A stretch of 64,000 nucleotides of DNA from Odontesthes bonariensis (GCF_027942865.1 NC_134507.1:37067711-37131710), one strand, 5' to 3'. Counted from the stretch's first letter, positions 43,551-56,162 are shown. Notes: generated by a model from the letters alone, not told the origin. Numbers and translations: made by a program.

Positions 43551-43832
43551 ATTGGCAATTGGCAACAATTTATCAAGAACACATTTTAAATTTGGAACTT
43601 CATACCAATATTGTTCCATATGTAGTATCTATGTGGGGGAAAATTATGTTTGTAGATCAATGACCAAGAAAGAAGCATCTGTTTATGAAAGTAGGATAGT
43701 TTTGAGGGGATTTTTTCAACATTATAATTACAAAGTAAAAAGAAATTTAGGCCTCCTAATTTAGAGAAAATTAAATTCGGTATGAAGTTCCAAATTGAAG
43801 ATGTGTTCTTGATAAATTGTTTAAGCCAATTT
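43551..43832. repeat. Fold-back inverted repeat
   Basis: Arms at 43551-43608 and 43778-43832 are inverted copies of each other (CAATTTATCAAGAACACAT ... GGAACTTCATACC) with a few differences and a loop of about 170 bp. It is a possible small fold-back element with no coding capacity. Confidence 0.8.
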
Positions 43833-43849
43833 ATCCGTAAGGTCACTGT

Positions 43850-44015
43850 GAGTGTTCATAATGGCCAAATGTGTGAGTCTCTCCTGCGTCATGGTGCTGC
43901 GCAGCCAGGTTTTCAGGCTGAGAAAGAGCGCTCAGATGCTGTGACAGATATGGGCAGGGCCAGGGAAAGCCTAATGATCTTCTCCACCTCTGACAGCATG
44001 GAGCGGGGTTGGTGC
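43850..44015 (-). pseudogene. hAT transposase C-terminal remnant
   Basis: The minus strand encodes LSEVEKIIRLSLALPISV followed by TASERSFSA, the signature of the hAT dimerisation region. After that the frame is broken, and the expected continuation is only recognisable in another frame. It is a decayed fragment of a different hAT family from the one at 52687-56278. Confidence 0.7.
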
Positions 44016-44799
44016 TGCAACGTTTGCAGGATGGACCCCTTTGCAGGACAGCCCTCCTCTGTCCCCCGTCCCGACACACAACTATAAAGAATGTGAAGGG
44101 GACAAAGGGCCTCCTCACACTGGAGGGCAAAGTTGTTCAGGTATGTTGATTTGTCTTCATCAGAAGAACACACTAATACACTCAGATAAATTACCGTGCT
44201 TAATTGTAATTCAGAGATACAAACATTTTAGGTAGACAAAGTAATGCAGTAAAAATCTGTGATTTTCTTGTAAACAACAGACTTTTTGCAGCTTTATTGT
44301 CTAATGACCAGTATTTGAAATGTTTTATTACAGAAAAGCTGTTGCAATGACATGTTTAGGTCTAATTAGATCACTAAGTGATTGAACTTGTTCTTATTTA
44401 GCTCTCAGCTGTGAAAAAGGTCCGCAGTGGGAGAGAGGAGGTCCCGCTGCGTGAGGTGAAGCTGCAGCAGGTAAGACCAGAGAACGGGAGGATTGGAGAG
44501 GAGGGACAACCTCTGTGGTTTCTAGATAAGGGAAGATAAAATAAGATAACTTTCATATTCTGTGAGTACCTTAGTAGTCTATGGGAGTGTGCTAACTGTC
44601 TCTTTCTGCGGCGCTGGTTGTTTATATGTTTACTGTGGTCACTTGTAGGCTGCACATTACAGAGTAATCTCTGGTGCCTTTATAGTTCTGACATCTCATA
44701 CTGTGTTCTGTACAGGATAAAGCTTCTGCCTCCCTCACGCTGTGGCGGGAAGCTGCAGTCCAGGAGCTGGACCTCGGCAGCCAGTGCAGGATTACCCAC

Positions 44800-45403
44800 T
44801 TAAAGGGGAACTCCGGGGCATTTGAAGCGCGTTTCCATTGCTAGAGGTTGTCAAATACTGATAGTAGGACACAGAGAGGTGCAAATCTGCGCTCCCTGTG
44901 TGGAGATCGCGCTGAATCCACATTACAAAAATACATGCCCAGTAATATTGTTGTAATGTTTTAAATACTTGAGCGCAGTTTTTCTAGAGAAGATAATTGT
45001 TTTGTTTATGAGATTATCGTCCATCGACTCTTTTGGGCTTTCACATGCGCGAGCCTACCAACAAGAGGTAAGTGACATGCTGTTTATAAAGTTGTTTTGT
45101 AACGTCCCCATGCCAGTAACGTGAGAACCATGCATATGGTTTTGATGGTAAGGCTTGTGACTTTATTGTCGGATGGGTTATAAAGTGGTGTGACGTTTCT
45201 GCAGTGTGCAAGTTGTTGTTTTACGTGGAAGGGTTAGCTCTTGCCCCTTAGCCACCACGTATTAGCCTCGCATGACAGGGTGTCCGAACAGCGCGATCTC
45301 CACACAGGGAGCGCAGATTTGCACCTCTCTGTGTCCTACTGTCAGTATTTGACAACCTCTAGCAATGGAAACGCGCTTCAAATGTCCCGGAGTTCCCCTT
45401 TAA
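44800..45403. mobile_element. TTAA MITE with 111-bp terminal inverted repeats
   Basis: A 596-bp element (44804-45399) flanked by TTAA on both sides (44800-44803, 45400-45403). Near-perfect 111-bp inverted ends start AGGGGAACTCCGG. There is no coding capacity. TTAA targets with long inverted repeats fit Kolobok or piggyBac-type non-autonomous elements. It sits inside a candidate exon. Confidence 0.88.
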
Positions 45404-45564
45404 AGTCCAACATGGATGCAGGAGGGGACTTCCTGCACACAACACCCTACAGCAATGTAGAAGTAAAAAGCATTCTAATTCATCTAATCTAAAAACACAT
45501 TCTAATCAGAATCAGAATGAGCTTTATTTGCCAAGTCGGTAGGCACATACAAGGAGTTGTTTTC

Positions 45565-46009
45565 TCTGGTTTAAACATGTAAAAGGCCACATGAAGTTTG
45601 GAGGTCTGCAGCAATGGACTCTGCAGAAAGGTCGCCAACCTTCTGCAGAGTCCATTGCTACAGACCTCCAAACCCCGCTCTGTCATTTTACGTGGCCGAC
45701 CACTTGGTGGCTGAGCTGCTGGCGTTCCCAGTCGCTTCCACTTTGTTCTAACACCACTGACAGCTGACTGTGGGACATTTAGGAGCGAGGAAATGTCTCC
45801 ACTGGACTTGTTGCACAGGTGGCATCCTATCATGGCACCACGCTGGAATCCACTGAGCTCCTGAGAGCGAGCCATTCTTTCACAGATGTTTGTAGAAGCA
45901 GTCTGCATGCCGAGGGGCTTGCATTTCTACACCTGTGGCCATGGAAGTGATGGGAACACCTGAATTTAATTATCTGGATGAGTGAGTGAATACTTTTGGC
46001 AATAGTGTA
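45565..46009 (-). mobile_element. Tc1-type transposon relic
   Basis: The minus strand from 45875 encodes MARSQELSGFQRG and GRPRKMTERG, the N-terminal paired-type DNA-binding domain of fish Tc1 transposases. The right terminus TTTTGGCAATAGTGTA ends near 46009. Only the first third of the transposase is present. The left part contains a 29-bp-arm palindrome (45599-45670) built from a later part of the Tc1 gene, a sign of an inverted rearrangement. Confidence 0.75.
45599..45670. repeat. Near-perfect palindrome, 29-bp arms
   Basis: The arms start GGAGGTCTGCAGCAATGG and pair with the inverted copy ending at 45670 with one mismatch; the loop is about 12 bp. It arose inside the Tc1 relic. Confidence 0.9.
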
Positions 46010-46299
46010 TATTATACAGACATAAAATGGCAAATGATCTGACACAATTGAGAAAGAGATTAAAGAAATAAACAAGGAGTAAGAAAGGGGTTTAATATCT
46101 AGCTGCAAGGTATTATGGGACATAGGTGCTGTTTGTTTTGGCAGGTGCTGATTGTGACTGATGAGGCAGCTGGAGTGGAGGTGATGGGCGTGATGGAGAG
46201 CAGCACAAGGGGGGTGCTGGAGCTCCTCATATCCAGCACCGAAGTCTTTTATATTTCCCAGGACTTGTGGGAGCCCTGGAAAAGGGTAAAGTCTTTCTA

Positions 46300-47890
46300 A
46301 ATATAAAATATATTGGGAAAAAAATCATTAACATTGAGGCAGTGGAAAGACCCTGCCCTCTGGCAGAATAAATTTCATATATATGTATATAGTTTACACA
46401 TAGTTAATATTGTTTTATGTTCTATTTTTATTAATGACGTTTCTTTGAAAATATAATAAAAATGAATTTAAATCCAGCATTTGGCTCAGTTGTATTGCTG
46501 TGGTAATATAGTCTGTGAAGATGAAGTGAAGATAAAAACTCTCCCAACCAAGGCTCAGCTCTGAAATACTACTGACAGGAATTTCAGATGTGAGATGGTG
46601 ACAGAGGGAGGACACCTGGAAGAAACCCTGGACACAATCAGACTTCAGATTTATTCATCTATTCAATAAAGATATATTTCAGTACTCTGTTTTAACGTAA
46701 CATATAACAGTACAGATGCACATGTTCATTTATTTGTCATTTCAGTTCAGTTTTATTAACACAGACACAATTAAAAGAAGTAGCTTAGCTAAGGAATCCT
46801 ACAAAATGCACCGTAACTTCTGTTCAATCCCGAGCATGCACAGAACTGTGGGAAGAAAAAACTGAGTTTTAACAGGAAGAAAGCTCCATCAGAACCAGAA
46901 CCAGGAAGGGCGGCCATCTGCCTGGAGCAGCTGGGGCTGAGAGGACAGAAAAGAGGGGACAACAAGCAGCGTAACACCAGGCCAGGGACACCTGCTGAGA
47001 GAGGAACAAGTTAATGACAACAATGATGTCACATGTACATGGAGAGGAGAGGTGCATCATGGGAGCTCCCCCAGCAGGCTGGGCCTATAGCAGCAGAACT
47101 ATGGGATGTTTCAGGCTCAGCTGAGCCATCCCTAACTATAAGCTTCATCAGAAAGGAAAGTTTTAAGCCTGATCTTAAAAGTAGAGAGGGTGTCTGCTTC
47201 CTGAAGCCAAACTGGCAGCTGGTTCCACAGAGAGGGGCCTGATAACGGAAGGCTCTGCTCTGCCATTTACACAAAAGGGGGAGATTAACATTATGCAGGA
47301 CAGGTCCGATCCCTCGGTCAGTATATAGCTCATGCAAATTTGACTGTATCCATTGAACTTATGATAGAATCATGCACCGTATTAGTCATTTTGGGGAACT
47401 CTGATTAAAGTTTTAAGAATGTCTCTTGCTGAGATTACATTTTATAACATTTAAGTCTAACATACCATGTTATTGTGATAAAATTAAAGGTTACGACTCT
47501 TAAATAACAGTATAACAGCTACAAGACGTCCAGGTTACACATATAACAGGGCTAAAACTGACAGGATTTCAGCTGAAAAACACTTTGAAAGATGGAAGTT
47601 GTAATAATCCTAAACCTGTCACTTGATTTCATTGTAAGACACAATTTTTTTTTGTACTATTAACAAAATTTCAACAAACTTCTATAACTGCTTAACTTGA
47701 CGGATAAACATACATTTATATTTATATCTAAATATCTGTTGTTGTAATATAATGTACATGTAATATAAATATCTCAAGTGTTTCCAGTTAAACCGAGTCT
47801 GCCATGTCAGCAGAAAGTATTACCTTATTGCTGAATATACTGTCCTGTTCCTGTGGGCAATGTCAGTGATTGACAGATAAAGCAGCCAAT
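46300..47890. other. No gene recognised; probable dispersed fish repeat at 46960-47340
   Basis: Mostly AT-rich. The stretch around 47100-47300 (CTGGTTCCACAGAGAGGGGCCTGATAA region) has the look of a common fish dispersed repeat, but I cannot assign a family. No convincing exon is seen. Confidence 0.35.
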
Positions 47891-47924
47891 CAGCACATGA
47901 TGTTCACTGCAGGGCAGCTGCTTA

Positions 47925-48795
47925 CTCGTGTGTACAGTATCTGACTAAATACATCCCAAAGAAGGAAAGTGGTCTGTCAGAGTACCTGCAAACTGTCATG
48001 GAGAATTCCAACATGGACAGAGTTAATGAGTGTGATGAGATGAGAGCTGTCATGCAGGCTTACTCCAGAAAGAGAGAGATCAGTGCTCAGGAGTGTGTGA
48101 CTCGTGCATGTGGAATAAAGATGAAGAAGTGCTCACCTAGTGTTGTGTTCATTCCTACTGATGACAGTCCAGTGAAAATGAGTCGCCCCATGTCATTCTT
48201 GGAGGACACCCCGTCAGAGTCTTGTAATGTCTGGATGACGAGTTTGAGTGACAAATACAAAGCCAGACCCGAGACCCCAGAGTATGAGGAGATGTGCTCG
48301 GCTGATTTTGCTGCTAGCTGCAGGTTTGTCAGTGCAGACCACTCAAAGCGTGATGGTGTTTCACCACTTCTGAATGAGCTGGGATTTGTCCAAAGGCGGA
48401 AAAATGATAAGCCCTCTGTCATCAGATATTACCAATGTTCCAAGGAGAAACAGCCCGAGCAGTTTTATGCCAGATTACTGAGACTGTACCTTCCTCACCG
48501 ATCCGAGTATGAAATACCAAGTGCCCATCTTCCAACCTACGAGTCTTTGTACAACTCTGGCTGGGTGCAGCTCCCAGGCTCAAACCGTCCTGAGAGCGTG
48601 AAAAACATTATACAAACACACAGAGACTAATATGAGAAACACACTGAGGAGATTGAGAATGCACTTGTAGAGTTTAGGGAGAGCAGAGAGCATGTGATGG
48701 ATGAATGGTGTAATCTGGCTCCTGAATCTGAAGTTGTGAGGTTGCCCTGTGATGATGAGCTGCAGCAAACAGAGCCCGCCGCCGCAGTTCGCTCT
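47925..48795 (+). pseudogene. Helitron Rep/helicase protein fragment
   Basis: The open reading begins before the first ATG (47998): the same frame upstream encodes YLTKYIPKKESGLSEYL, typical of the region just after the Rep HUH motif. It continues through MRAVMQAYSRKREISAQE and RPETPEYEEM and LLRLYLPHRSE to a stop at 48628-48630, after which the same frame continues (YEKHTEEIENALVEFRE) to about 48795. Neither the HUH motif nor the helicase motifs are present, so this is an internal fragment with at least one stop. Helitrons move by rolling-circle replication. Confidence 0.65.
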
Positions 48796-48944
48796 GTGGC
48801 TGTCTGTGCACTCGTTATAAATGTTAATTTCACTTCACTAATAAAAAACAAGGTGAAGTGAAAAATAATAAAAAAAATATAATATTTAGTGATGATGATG
48901 ATGTTATTTTCATTCCTTTCTTTCTTTCGAGTCTGTGGAGAGGG

Positions 48945-49207
48945 GTCTGGCTGTAGACCTGCTCTGTGAGGACCGGAAGCGACGAGCGAGTGTACCGGAA
49001 ACACGTATTTTTCGTTCCCCATTTGAACTGTGGAGACGACGAGGTGAGTAAAAGTCGAGTGAAAACAACTTTCTTTTATACGAAGATATAATTCACTATT
49101 ATTCACTAGAACATTACGTTGCACTATTTACTGTAAAGTTATATTAACTTTAAAGAATCAGGTTTTTTACCTTTGGCTAGTCTTTAGCGTTGTTATTGCA
49201 TCGATAG

Positions 49208-49253
<46 letters not shown>

Positions 49254-51118
49254 GTTTTACTTATTACGACATTATTTGTCTCTTACAGATGCATATTTCA
49301 ATAACAACCGCCGGCACTACGCCCAAAATCGAACGCTGCACGTCTTGTTGCAAACTGTTTCACAGCCCTCTGTGCCGACAATTTAAAGCAGCAAAGTTGT
49401 CCAAGCTGCAGAGCCACTTAGAGGCACATAGAAAAGGTGGCATTTTATTTAAAGGTAAGCATAATGTATTTGTCTGTTTGTTTGTACATAAGTATGAGCC
49501 AACGCTACTAACTTCTGCAGGTTGTGGTTTGGTTAGTAAAAGGGTAAAAGGAAAATGAAGGGAATGTAGGTTGCAGTGAAGAACATCTGACACCTCACTT
49601 TTCTGTGTGTCTTACTGTTCTGAAATGATGTTTATGATGTACAGTTTTAGACAGTCACTTTCAAAAAAGAAAAAGTTTAGAATCAGATTCTCTGCTCTGC
49701 AAGTCAAAATGTATGAGCTATGTGAGACAAATCAATAGCAGAAAATGAAAAGTTAAGTGAAAAGTTGAAAACTTTAGAGTGTGTGTGTGTGTGCACTCAC
49801 GCCCAGAAAGAGAGTATAAACAGTATTTATAGTGTGTACTTACTTATTTGTCATTGGTCTCTAACTCTCTAAATGTAGCCCTGAAAAGAAACATTTGTAC
49901 AGCTGTACCGCAGCAGCAGCTGTAATTTGAATTGTTTTACCCTTTTTACCAATTACTATAGCCATGGCAAAATGTTTGCCCATTGGACCAAGGCTTCAAA
50001 AGCCCTTCTGGCAGGTGAGGTGCCACCAGTTTTTAGACTGAAGAAGCCAAAGCTTGATGACATGACTGAGGTCAGTTTGCACTCCTTTTTTCTCAATCTT
50101 TATTAGTTGTTTTCAGTAAATCTTATGTCAAGTTTTCCCTCCCAGGACATGGTTTGAGAACTGACTTTGTGATGTTTTCCTTGTATTTAAGGCAAAATAA
50201 TACTTATTTAGGCTGAAGAGAAGCAGAATAAGTGGCAGCAAACTGCTGCTCCAGTTGTGCAGGAGGTGGGGAAAACTTAAGAAGAGGTAGGCTTGATCTC
50301 CATCATCTCCATTCCATGTTGTTAAATTTTGTGAAATGACCTTTCATGCTCTGACAAAAAAGCTTTTTTTTTTTTCTTTAGACCAGTGCGGTGGTCCAAG
50401 ATGCATCATCGATGCATCATTGTGCATCAATGGTGGAGAAAAGTTCCTGTGAGTTAAAACACTTACAAAAAAGACGATTGAAAGTTTGTATTGTGTCTAC
50501 TGTTTTCTCCTGTAACAGAGGTTATTGGCTATCTGGGTCATGTAACTAGGTATTCAGTATTTTCACTTTGAATACACAAAGCTAAGTTCATTTAAAATCA
50601 TACACCCTCAATGTGGTCCGACAGCACAAGGTAAGAACACAGCACAAACAATATTAATAGAATATTATTACAATATATAATAATATAATATAAATAATAT
50701 AATATTAGACCTGTAAACACACATAAAATATGCCTATATAAAAGAATTGAGTAAATCAATATGTAAATGGGCCCAACAGTAGAAGCATTATACTTTAAGG
50801 TGTACTTACAGAGATTTATTGTTTCAAAATGAATTTGTAGAGCAAACTAAACTAACAGCTGTTGTTTTTGCAAATTAAATTAAAACAAAACACTGGAGTA
50901 AAATAATGCATGTTTTGAGTAGGCCAATAATGTTTTAAGGGGATCATAACAGCTGTACATCTAGTCTCTATTGATTATCTGTAGAATAAACCTGTAAGTG
51001 GTCGTAACGTTTAAAAATACGTGCTTCCGGTACACTCGCTTTTATTGTGAAAGGCTTCGAATCAACTTCCGGTCCTCAGTGCGGGTCTGCACTGCAGACT
51101 CTGCAGCCAGACTCTCTT
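48945..51118 (+). mobile_element. Unclassified DNA transposon with ~80-110-bp terminal inverted repeats
   Basis: The left end (48945-49015) and the reversed right end (51013-51118) share GTCTGGCTG, GAGGACCGGAAG and GCGAGTGTACCGGAA followed by CACGTATTTTT. The right arm has about 30 extra bases. The element is about 2.2 kb. I cannot fix a target duplication. Inside are candidate exons with good splice sites, including a zinc-finger-like exon (49289-49454). The family is not recognised. Confidence 0.6.
49289..49454 (+). CDS. Candidate exon encoding a Cys/His zinc-finger-like peptide
   Basis: The exon is preceded by TCTCTTACAG and followed by GTAAGC, both good splice sites. It starts at an ATG and encodes about 55 residues with CTSCCKLF, a second Cys, and HLEAH, which could form a C2H2-like finger. 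A possible 5' exon ends in the left inverted repeat (near 49041, before GTGAGT). A possible next exon is 49967-50071 (KMFAHWTKASKALLAGEV, before GTCAGT). The function is unknown; it may be the DNA-binding part of a transposon protein. Confidence 0.4.
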
Positions 51119-52150
51119 GTGCGGCTCCGTGAGCCACGTGACTTCCGCATTCCTTCCTTTCTTTAGAAGTCTGGGGGGGTCGCTGCTCTCTGTTTTACAC
51201 CCCTCTGGTCTAAAGAGCAGAAGACCACCAGAGACTTTTGTCTTCTTGGTTTTTATGGAGCTTTGAAGCAGCGACGGAAGTCGGCGACGCAGGTAAGTTT
51301 TCCATCTTCATCGTTAGGACGGTTCGGCTCCGGTTCAGTCTTCCTGTTTGGACCGACACGGTCCACACGAAGCAGTGTTAAAAACACCGCCAAAGCCAAT
51401 AAATGCGCTGTGTTAACCTTCCATTATCGGCATGTTTCTGAGAAAGATGGAGGTCTCCGAGTACAAGTGTTTAATGAGGTTAATATATCCAAAATGTTTA
51501 AAGGCAGTAATTAACGGTACACATGCATTACTACGAGTTCCGCTGTGTACCGCTCCGGCACCGGGGTGAAGTTGGTTTTATATTCCACATTCGCCTATTT
51601 CCCGGCGGTGTAACTGTAGTAGCGTCACAAAAACCGCACCAATTAGCCTCAGGATGGTATTATTTTGTACAGAAAACTAAGACTAACAGTCCACAGGCTT
51701 TATCAGCTCACCAAAATAAGCAAGTCTGGCGAAAGATCAGAGTAACCGCGCCGAATATACTTCTAAGTGAACTACGGCAGCCGGAGCGCTTAGGGACCAT
51801 CGCAAAAGTGCAACGCCTTGTTTTTATTTTTTTAATAACTCACTGGAAATTCAACCAATGAACACCAAACCACTTCTGATGTGTTTGTGAACTCACTATA
51901 AAGCTTTCACAGCTTTTAGTTTCCAGAAAATCATTTTAGGTAGAACATGTACTCTGAGCATAATTAATTCCATTTTAGACTTTTATTTTGTAATAGCTCT
52001 TGTTTTTAAAGATATCAACACCAAACAACTTCTGATGTGTTCGTGAACTCATTGTGTACTTTCCACACCCTTTATTATCAAGGAAAACCTTTTCAAGTTT
52101 TTAAAAAGGCATGTTTTGCTTTCTCTGTGTAAAATTCATCGAGGCAGGAT
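51119..52150. other. No gene recognised; possible CpG-rich first exon and a direct repeat
   Basis: 51240-51293 ends GGCGACGCAG before GTAAGT and is CpG-rich, so it could be a host 5' exon, but nothing downstream supports it. Two related ~90-bp blocks begin ACACCAAACCACTTCTGATG (51863) and ACACCAAACAACTTCTGATG (52019). Confidence 0.35.
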
Positions 52151-52159
52151 TGGAGCTGG

Positions 52160-52678
52160 TTTAATTCAAGTGAGTTTTTCCTCATTTAAATGACATAAGT
52201 TGCACAATGACTTTAATTTGGAAATGATTTCAACCTGATATTGTCTCCTTTTAATATCCATTAGTTTTCCTTCCTCAATGGCAATTTTCCTGATATTAAA
52301 TTTGAACCATTCCCATTTACTGGAAGGAGAAAAGTCATTCATAGTTTTTATTTCTGTAATAAGTGACTTTATCTTACTACAAAAAAAATATTTTTTAAAA
52401 AGGTTGTTATTAAATTTCCAGAGTAATGTTCTTGATTCTGGTAATGTATTATCTGGGGAGACTGAAAGTGTTATAGCACAGTGGTCGGTAAGAGGAGAGT
52501 GAAGTATGTTGCATCTGGATATTAGGGGGAGCAGATTACTGGGAATCAACCAATGATCTAATCTTGACTTGTGAGAAAGTTCTAGATTACTCCAGGTGTA
52601 AGAAAGTTTCCCAGGATTAAGTTTACGCCAAATATCAATAAGGTCATCTTGTACCAACTGTAAACCAAATTTGTGCTA
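52160..52678 (-). pseudogene. L1-type ORF2 endonuclease fragment (outer L1)
   Basis: Encodes DDLIDIWRKLNPGKLSYTW, SRLDHWL and TDHCAITLSV, the C-terminal half of an L1-type endonuclease, then the linker to the reverse transcriptase. The frame continues on the far side of the hAT (to about 56320) with a stop in between. The rest of ORF2 is missing. Confidence 0.75.
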
Positions 52679-55600
52679 CTTCAATGTAGGGATGGCGAAA
52701 TTTAAAAAAAGTCTTAACCGACCACTGAGCCTCATTAGTCGATTAAAGTCGGTCACCGAAAATTCTATAAGTGCCATTTATGATATCTGTGTCCTATCGC
52801 GCGTCTTTCTCTGCCGCGTGGAACAAGTTATGCCCCCGTTTTAGACTGGTTAGGCTCCCACCACACAATCAATGTTAGTTCGTGCCCTTGGTATTATACA
52901 TTTTCCCCAATCATTGACCACTAGTTCTAGGCGTACTTGTGGAGGAATAAGGGTTTTGGGTAGAAAAATAATTGCTGTGCCTGCGCAGACACGCACAGCC
53001 ACACATTACGCGCAACGGCGCCCTTCCAGTCACGGAACTTTTTAAACACGAATCAAACGCGGCACCGAACTCGGGCTCTTAAAAGCCCCCGTTACAAAGT
53101 CACAAACAGAGAACGGTGCATTTGGCGGTGTTACAGGAGAGTAGGTTAACCAATGACTTCGTTAAAAAAAAAACTTACCGAATGCCAACAGCCTCTGTGG
53201 CGTAGCCTATGCTGCACAAAATCCTTTGCAATCATTTCTTGTCGTCATGCCATTTAAGTACAGATGAATATATCACAACAAGTAGGCTAAGTTAGTCTTG
53301 TGTCTTTTGCCATTACAGTGTTACAATTATCATTATGTCGTAGTCCACACGCAGCCACTAACAAGCTGGCAGTGAAGGTTGTCACAATATTACCGTCAGG
53401 GTACATTTGCATTAGCCTACACGCAACACTTAACTTCTGACGTCAAAATGACTGTGAGAATGGGTGAGAATGGTGCAATAACGATGAGAACAATTTCTAC
53501 CTTTTTTTTTATTGTTTTTTCCAAAAGACATAACGGTGAACTTGAACTGAAACAATGTTAAAAACGGCAAACATGAACACATAAACACCGTGTGAAATAG
53601 GCCTGATCAACTGATCAATTTACCCACCCCACCACCCCATTATTTATATTAGGCTATGAATTATTCTTATTCAAAAACACGAGCATGTCCACATGCTCCG
53701 GAGTTAGACGTGTGCGCAGGCGATTCACCACAAGTCCCGCAGCAGAGAAAACTCTCTCCGATGGTACAGAGGTTCCGGGGATGCAGAGGTAGCGCTCTGC
53801 CAAGCTCGCCAGCCGGGGAAAGCGCGGATGATTTGCCCTCCACCACTCCAGCGGGTTGCTGTCGAGTGAAGGGCGGCTGTCTTTTCTGTACGTGTCCACC
53901 TCCAGTTGAGGATCCGCGGCATCGGCTGTGCTGTAGTCGTCCCCCAGTAACATAGCCATCGCACTCTCCCTGCAGCTGATTTCAGACGGGCCTGCTGTCA
54001 CCGCACCGTCCCCTTCTCCTATAGTACCAGGCACGTCCTCACCCATCGCGTGCTCCACGTCAGCACAGAGTTGCTTGAGTTTCTCAAACACTGCCTCTCT
54101 TTTTGCTGGTGACAGGAACGGGATGTGTTTGTGCCGTGGGTCGAGGGCTGAAGCGATCAGCGCTGGCATTGAAACCAAGCGTTCGCTGTCAACCTGACGA
54201 AGAATGTAAATAAAATGTATGTAATTAGCCTAATTGTTAATGAGATATAGCCACATAACATGTAGGCATAGGCAACATGCCTACAGAACACATGCGATTA
54301 ATTAATCATTTTTCTTTATAACAACATATAGGCCTAGCTTACAAAAATATAATGGGCTAATAAAATATAGGCCTGGCGTGGTTTTATTAATCATTAAATA
54401 TGTAATGATTGACTATATAGGCTATATGACCTTAGGCTACTTAATTAAAATACTAGGCCTATAGACAAAATAACTTACCTCCATGCGTTCACTTAGTGAT
54501 CGTAGAACCGTCCTCTTAAACTCCGCCACCCGAGGCCTTTCATCTGCAGCAACGAGCAGGTGTTTCCTGATGATGCTGAAGGTGATGGGGTAAATGTGGG
54601 AGATTGCTACGGTCTTCTCGGATGAAATTACCGTTGTAGCACATTTCAGGGTTTCTAAGAGGGGTTTGAGCTCGCCCATTATTGCCCAGTACTCATCAGT
54701 GAGCTCCAAGACTCTGGCATCTTGGAGCTTGGTCACGGTGCGGTCGGAGAGGACGGCCGTCACCGCCCACCGCTGCTCCAGCAGCCTCTCGAACATGTCT
54801 ACGACCGAGTTCCACCGAGTCTTGCAGGACTGTATGAGCTTATGTTTCGGCAGCTGCATCTGTTCTTGCTTTTCTTCCAATGCCTTACATGCTACGGTGC
54901 TGTGGCTGAAATGGCGCACTAATTTTCCCGCAGCACATATCACTCTATGGACGAAAATCTTGAATGCGTCGTTGATTGCCAGCTGCAGAGTGTGCGCAAA
55001 GCAAGACACCGACATCCAGTCCACTCTCTCCCGGTTGTTGGCAGCCACTATGTTGCTCGCGTTGTCGTGGACACACGCGACAACCTTCCCTGTCAAGCCC
55101 CACTGGTCCACAGCTTCCTTCAGCGATGCAGCGAGGTTGTCAGCTGTGTGCCTGCCTGCCATACTTCTTGTCATAAGAACTGCAGATTGCATTTGCCACT
55201 CCTTGCCAATCCAGTGGCACGTTACCGTCACGTAAGACTCGGTGGTGAGCGCAGTCCATGAGTCTGTGGTGATGGCCACATAGTTGACAGCAGAGAGCTC
55301 AGCGAGGAGCTCACCCTTCTTGCTGGCAAAACGATGCTCGATCCTGGATGTGATCGTCTGACGTGATGGGACAGAAAAATTTGGCTCCAGGTATTTAAAG
55401 AGCTCTAAAAAGCCCTCTCCGCTCACCACACTCACAGGAAGCAAATCCTTTTCCACCATCTGACATATTTTAGTTGTAATCATTTGTGACCGCTGCTGGT
55501 CACACTTCCTAGAGCTACCTCCTAGCATAGCTAACACCGTTGGTTGGCTTGTTCTCCGGTCACCGCTGGTTGAGGCTTGAGGATGGCGCATTTTTAAATG

Positions 55601-56162
55601 GTACAACATCGTTGATGTGCTGCTGCTGTACTTCAACGTGGTGTCACATAGCGTACATTTGACATCGCTGTCGTTAATTTTAATGAAGTGTTCCCACACT
55701 GCGCTTTTCCCTTTCATTGTTGTTTTCATGGTTGTCTGCTAATACGTCAGCTTTGTACTTTTTGTTAACGTTCTGAGCATTCTAAGCTCGCGCCAAATAG
55801 GCCCTAGCCTATCACATAGATTCATTTTGATCAATTTGTCTGTTATATATTTGCAACATTTGTCTAGTTTCATTTTTAATAACAATAAAAGTTTATTAGG
55901 CCTATATGTTCTAACTGTTTCCACATAATGGTTAACGTGCTTCACATTGGCTTTATTTAGGTTAATAGTGGCGATTTTTTTTTTAACTGCGCTGACAGGA
56001 CCCGTCATGTACGGCGTTACAAGTTGTCATAGCAACCGGTGTAAGAGAGGACCTCTGAGGAGGGCGCTACGTGAGCTCTGCTGCGGTTGTTCTTCCATCG
56101 TGGGATGTCTCATGCTCACATAACATTTCTAAAGATATAGTAAGGGTTTTTATAGTGAGGTT

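Larger units (their letters stand above)
44095..46289 (+). pseudogene. Fragment of an OB-fold-like gene, four candidate exons
   Basis: Splice-consistent plus-strand exons: about 44092-44141 (ends GTTGTTCAG before GTATGT); 44401-44471 (LSAVKKVRSGREEVPLREV, before GTAAGA); 44715-44799 continued at 45404-45462 (SASLTLWREAA, then MDAGGDFLHTTPYSNVEV); and 46146-46288 (VLIVTDEAAGVEVMGVM ..., before GTAAAG). The pattern of strand-loop-LWR-loop-TTPY resembles RPA-like OB folds, which bind single-stranded DNA. The third exon is interrupted by a TTAA MITE, and precise removal would leave the frame open. No start or end is seen. It may belong to a Helitron (some encode RPA-like proteins; a Helitron fragment lies downstream on the same strand) or be a host-gene relic. 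Confidence 0.4.

Noticed and set aside
45599-45670. Hairpin as a microRNA precursor
   Set aside because: Arms are Tc1-derived and almost perfectly paired over 29 bp with a short loop; no sign of a conserved microRNA.
51240-51860. Host gene first exon
   Set aside because: Only a CpG-rich stretch and one good donor site; no downstream coding support in the window, so not listed as a gene.
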